Below the pieces are notes generated by a model. That model did no database searches, was not told the origin of the DNA, and saw nothing but the letters and a program-made list of their open reading frames with translations. A stretch of DNA of 64,000 nucleotides from assembly GCA_020852655.1 (NCBI GenBank), contig JADZAI010000103.1:1-64000 (forward strand), given 5' to 3'. This DNA is from Alphaproteobacteria bacterium (GTDB lineage: Bacteria > Pseudomonadota > Alphaproteobacteria > Micropepsales > Micropepsaceae). The stretch's first letter is position 1. Each line of letters starts with the position of its first letter. A program made the translations under genes and the position numbers. This document shows positions 60,052 through 64,000 of this stretch, in pieces.

Positions 60052-60347
60052 CGCGGGTCGGCGGCGCCTTCCGTGGGCCGCTGGTCCGAGGTCACGACAC
60101 CCATGCGGTTGACGCGATCAGCCTCGATCTTGCGGCTGTTCTGCTTCCGGATCTTCTCGTTGTCGTAGAGATGGATCGCCTTCAGATAGCGGTCATAGGC
60201 CATCTTGTCCTCCGCCTGCCCCTCCAGGCAGCGGTCGGGCGAGAAGTGGGCGACTTCGGCGCACCAGCCCCCGAAGTCGAGAGCCTGTGCCGCTGACGCC
60301 GGCATCACCGCCAGCACCGACGCCATCACCAGCACCATGCGTTTCAT
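60048..60347 (-). CDS. Small secreted hypothetical protein
   Basis: Signal peptide MKRMVLVMASVLAVMPASAAQA; 99 aa. Confidence 0.6.
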   Translation of the reverse strand: MKRMVLVMASVLAVMPASAAQALDFGGWCAEVAHFSPDRCLEGQAEDKMAYDRYLKAIHLYDNEKIRKQNSRKIEADRVNRMGVVTSDQRPTEGAADPR

Positions 60348-60350
60348 AGC

Positions 60351-62018
60351 TCAGGCCACCTTTCGCGGCTCGACATCTTCAGCGATCTTCACGTTCTGGG
60401 GCGGCAGCGGCGCCTTGCCGAGGATCATGTCCGCCGCCTTTTCCGCGATCATGATGGTCGGGGCGTTGGTATTGCCGCCCACCAAGGTCGGCATCACCGA
60501 CGCATCGACGACGCGCAGCCCTTCGACTCCGCGCACCTTCAGTTGGGCGTCCACCACAGCCATCGGGTCATTGCCCATCTTCGCCGTACCGACCGGATGG
60601 TAGATGGTCTCGGCGCTGCGCGAAATCCAGGCGTCGACCTCCGCGTCCGTCTGGACATGCGCGCCGGGCGCCAGCTCCGGCCCGCGGAAGGCGTCGAAGC
60701 TTTTCTGTTTGAATATCCCGCGGGCGATCCTGGTGCCTTCACGCAGGGCAACGCGGTCGCTCTCGACCGCCAGGTAATTCGGCTGGATCAGCGCCGGGGC
60801 GAGCGGGTCGGTCGACTTCAGCGCGATGAAGCCTTTGCTCGCCGGACGAAGCTGGCAGACATGGAGCGTGAAACCATGCCGGTCAGGGCGCGATCGCCCG
60901 TGATCGACCATGAGCGCGTTGACGAAGTGGAGCTGAAGGTCGGGCACCTCGAGATCCGGCCGGCTCTTGAGGAAGCCGCCCGCCTCGAGGCCGTTCTGCG
61001 CGCCCGCCCCGGTCTTCGACAGGAGATATTGTAGACCGGTCCGGATCTGCTTCGTCGGGCTCGCAAGCTGCGCGTAGAGCGTGATCGGCTGCGTCGCCTC
61101 ATAGCGAACCATCACGTCGAGATGGTCCTGGAGATTCTGTCCGACGCCCGGCAGGTCGGCGACGACCGGTATGCCGAACTTGCGGAGATAGGTGGCGTCG
61201 CCGATGCCCGAAAGCAGCAGCGTCTGCGGCGAATTGACGGCCCCGCATGAGAGGATCACATCGGCGGCCGCCCGCGCTTCGACCCGCTGCTTGCGCTGGG
61301 CGTATTCGACGCCGACGGCGCGCGTGCCTTCGAACAGGATGCGCGTCGTCAGCGCCTCGGTCTCGACGGTCAGGTTGGGGCGGGCGAGCACCGGCGTCAG
61401 ATAGCCGCGCGCCGCGCTCCAGCGCTGGCCGCCGTGGATGGTGAGCTGATAGGCGCCCATCCCTTCCTGCATGAATCCGTTGAAATCGTCCGTCTGCGGA
61501 TGGCCCGCCTCGACGCCGGCCTGTATCAGGGTGCGGAAGACGGGGTGGCCGGACTTCGCGTTGCTGACGCGCAGCGGACCGTCGGCACCATGGAAATCGT
61601 CCTCGCCGTTCTCGTTCGATTCCGCGCGCTTGAAATAGGGCAGCACGTCCGCGAAGCCCCAGCCGTCAAGGCCGAGCTGTCGCCACTGGTCGTAGTCGCG
61701 GGCATGACCGCGGATGTAGATCATGCCGTTCATCGACGACGAACCGCCCAGCACCCGGCCGCGCGGCCAATAGAGCCGCCGGTTGTTGAGATGCGGCTGG
61801 CCCTCGGTGTCGTAGTACCAGTTGAACTTCGTTCGCTGCGACAATAGCCGGCCTACGCCGGCCGGCATGTGGATCATCATCGACTTGTCGCGCGGCCCGG
61901 CCTCCAGCAGCAGGACCTTCTTTGCCGGGTCCGCCGAAAGCCGGTTGGCGAGGACGCAGCCGGCCGAACCGGCGCCGACGATGATGTAGTCGAAGCTTCT
62001 CGGTCCCGACTCTGCCAT
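60351..62018 (-). CDS. GMC family oxidoreductase (choline dehydrogenase-like)
   Basis: DYIIVGAGSAGCVLANRLSADP, GRVLGGSSSMNGMIYIRGH, YHPVGTAKMG. Confidence 0.95.
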   Translation of the reverse strand: MAESGPRSFDYIIVGAGSAGCVLANRLSADPAKKVLLLEAGPRDKSMMIHMPAGVGRLLSQRTKFNWYYDTEGQPHLNNRRLYWPRGRVLGGSSSMNGMIYIRGHARDYDQWRQLGLDGWGFADVLPYFKRAESNENGEDDFHGADGPLRVSNAKSGHPVFRTLIQAGVEAGHPQTDDFNGFMQEGMGAYQLTIHGGQRWSAARGYLTPVLARPNLTVETEALTTRILFEGTRAVGVEYAQRKQRVEARAAADVILSCGAVNSPQTLLLSGIGDATYLRKFGIPVVADLPGVGQNLQDHLDVMVRYEATQPITLYAQLASPTKQIRTGLQYLLSKTGAGAQNGLEAGGFLKSRPDLEVPDLQLHFVNALMVDHGRSRPDRHGFTLHVCQLRPASKGFIALKSTDPLAPALIQPNYLAVESDRVALREGTRIARGIFKQKSFDAFRGPELAPGAHVQTDAEVDAWISRSAETIYHPVGTAKMGNDPMAVVDAQLKVRGVEGLRVVDASVMPTLVGGNTNAPTIMIAEKAADMILGKAPLPPQNVKIAEDVEPRKVA

Positions 62019-62103
62019 CTCATCCTCGCGCGATCTGGCGTGTTTCGCCCTGCCGACCGGTCATCTTGGCAGTGGCAGGGCTCACTGAACGATGGGCTTC
62101 GCG

Positions 62104-62424
62104 TTACGAGCCCTTCATGCGGGTCTTGGAAAGCGCGGTCTTGATCGCGCCATGCTCGACTTCGTGCGCCCGGATCGCGTCCTGGAGCATGTAGCCGAGA
62201 TCCTTGGCTGCCTGCGGGCTCATCCAGACGATGCTGAAGGCTTCCTGCCTCAAGCTTTGGGCATTGCCGGCCTCGTCGCCAAGGGCCCTCAGTTTCTGGA
62301 GCACAAGGCCGAAATTGTTGCCGTTGGACTGCACCTGGAAGCCGGAGGCAAAGGTCTCGGTCACGTTCATCGGCTTGAGATCCGCATCGTCATCCCAGCC
62401 CGTCTGCTCAACAGCCATGTCCAT
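62104..62424 (-). CDS. Hypothetical protein
   Basis: MDMAVEQTGWDDDADLKPMNVTETFASGFQVQSNGNNFGLVLQKL...; start uncertain. Confidence 0.55.
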   Translation of the reverse strand: MDMAVEQTGWDDDADLKPMNVTETFASGFQVQSNGNNFGLVLQKLRALGDEAGNAQSLRQEAFSIVWMSPQAAKDLGYMLQDAIRAHEVEHGAIKTALSKTRMKGS

Positions 62425-62514
62425 TCCCCGCACCTTGTAGAGATTGATCGAACTCGAAGTCGTCCCGCCTGCTTGAACCACGCCGCAGCGGTTTTCGCCA
62501 GCGCGCCGCGCCGG

Positions 62515-63651
62515 TCAACCCATGAGCTTGCGTGCCTGAAGCTCCGCATTGGCCGCCTGCGACCGGTCTTCCGGCAAAGGCTGCGTCCCGACCCACGCGG
62601 CGAAGCGCTTCAGGCCGTCGTCCAGGCTGATGGCGGGCACATAGCCCAGCAGGTCGCGCAGCCGCCCCACGTCGGCGAAATTGTGCCGGATATCGCCGAG
62701 GCGGAATTCGGACGTGATCTTGAGATCCGGCGCGCGACCGAAGGCCGCGCTGAGTTTCTCGGCGACGTCCTGCACGCTCGTCTTGATGCCCGATCCGACA
62801 TTGATCGCGGCGGCCGTAACGTCGCTGCGCAGCGCCGCGATCACGGCATTGGCCACGTCCTCGACATGGACGAAGTCACGCGACTCCTGCCCGTCCTCGA
62901 ACAGGGGCAAATGGAGCCCGCGGCGGATGCGCGTCGAGAAGATCGAGAGGATGCCGGTGTAGGGGTTCTGGAGCGACTGGCCCTCGCCATAGACATTCTG
63001 GAAGCGCATATTGACGAAGCCGATACCGAGCGATCCGCAGGAGATCGCTATCAACTGCTCCTGGGCGTATTTGGTTGCGGCATAGATCGAGGCGGGGCTG
63101 ATCCGGTCGTCCTCGCGGGTCGGGACAGCCTCCATGTCCGCCCCGCAGGACGGGCACGGAAATTCCCAGCGGTGCGCGCGGAGCTGTTCGGCGGGACGGC
63201 TGCCCGGCCACACGCGAACCTGCGGCGAGCAGGCGCGACAGACATAGGCGCCCTCGCCATAGATCGAGCGACTGGAGGCCAGCACGACCCGGCGCACGCT
63301 GCGCTGGGCCGTGTTCGCCAGGATATCGAGGAGCACCGCGGTGCCCTGGGCATTGACGTCGTTGTATTTGGCGATCTCGTACATCGACTGGCCGGTGCCG
63401 GTCTCGGCGGCCAGGTGGACGACGAACTCCGCCCCGTTCAGCGCATCGGCGAGGTCACGATGCGACGTCACGGAGCCGCGCCGGAACTCGATGCCCGGCT
63501 GGGCGAGCCAGTCGAGGCCGGACGGCACGCCGCCGTGAATCTGCGGCGAGAGAGTGTCGAGAATGCGAACCGCATAGCCCGCCGCCAGCAGGCCGCGCGT
63601 CAGGTGCGAGCCGATGAATCCGGCTCCGCCCGTCACCAGAACGAGAGACAT
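62515..63651 (-). CDS. NAD-dependent epimerase/dehydratase with Cys4 insertion (dTDP-L-rhamnose 4-epimerase-like)
   Basis: [33 protein letters not shown]...WEFPCPSCGADMEAVPTREDDRISPASIYAATKYAQEQL. Confidence 0.85.
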   Translation of the reverse strand: MSLVLVTGGAGFIGSHLTRGLLAAGYAVRILDTLSPQIHGGVPSGLDWLAQPGIEFRRGSVTSHRDLADALNGAEFVVHLAAETGTGQSMYEIAKYNDVNAQGTAVLLDILANTAQRSVRRVVLASSRSIYGEGAYVCRACSPQVRVWPGSRPAEQLRAHRWEFPCPSCGADMEAVPTREDDRISPASIYAATKYAQEQLIAISCGSLGIGFVNMRFQNVYGEGQSLQNPYTGILSIFSTRIRRGLHLPLFEDGQESRDFVHVEDVANAVIAALRSDVTAAAINVGSGIKTSVQDVAEKLSAAFGRAPDLKITSEFRLGDIRHNFADVGRLRDLLGYVPAISLDDGLKRFAAWVGTQPLPEDRSQAANAELQARKLMG

Positions 63652-63654
63652 GCC

Positions 63655-64000
63655 TCAGGCCGCGACGGATTGCGTCAGCGAGCGTTCGTACATGTCGCGC
63701 TCGGCGCGCCAGAGATCGCCGTAGTCGACGTCCTGGCAATTCGGGAACCACGGCCCGCCATTGGTGTAGTGGATGGCGTTGGGCGCCTTTTCGGGCTTGG
63801 GATACTCGCCCTCGAGGAAATTCCAGGTGAGCGGCAATTCGCCGATCAGGTTGTCGTCAGGAACCCAGCCGAAGCGATGCAGATAGGCCGGGCTCTGCGT
63901 GTTCACGACCTCGGGCGTCAGCGCCTTCACCGCCGGGTGTGCCCCGTTGAAGACCATGAAGGACGACCAGTTCTTGCGCGGATAGCTGGTCTGCACCTGG
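63655..64000 (-). CDS. Partial protein, probable glycosyltransferase C-terminus (truncated by window edge)
   Basis: NWSSFMVFNGAHPAVKALTPEVVNTQSPAYLHRFGWVPDDNLIGELPLTWNFLEGEYP; next to epimerase. Confidence 0.6.
   Translation of the reverse strand, partial: QVQTSYPRKNWSSFMVFNGAHPAVKALTPEVVNTQSPAYLHRFGWVPDDNLIGELPLTWNFLEGEYPKPEKAPNAIHYTNGGPWFPNCQDVDYGDLWRAERDMYERSLTQSVAA

Overview
High-GC alphaproteobacterial chromosome segment of about 64 kb. It is gene-dense, with no rRNA, tRNA, CRISPR, prophage or transposase detected. The left half is mostly core functions: ftsH-tilS-cpoB, acyl-CoA synthetase, sugar dehydrogenase, flavoprotein, enoyl-CoA hydratase, MFS, def-COQ9-like, purKE, rpsU, ABC exporter, split pntAa/Ab/B, and a qNOR nitric-oxide reductase with two small membrane proteins. 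The right half (about 35.6 kb to the end) is a surface-polysaccharide/adhesion region: orphan ABC-2 permease, NtrC-type regulator, rfbCBDA, ugd, gapR, rmd/gmd, several glycosyltransferases, a PhyH-like oxygenase, and a hfaA-hfaB holdfast-anchor locus. The most interesting signal is at 50.6-53.05 kb. There, hfaA and a downstream uncharacterised secreted protein with four Asn-rich repeats of about 47 aa are each preceded by a near-consensus sigma-54 -24/-12 element (TGGCATATGCGTTGCA and TGGCACGCAGGTTGCT). A candidate sigma-54 activator lies about 13 kb away. I propose a sigma-54-controlled holdfast-anchor/amyloid-like adhesion module with a new secreted subunit. All product names come from reading the translations; no database search was run.
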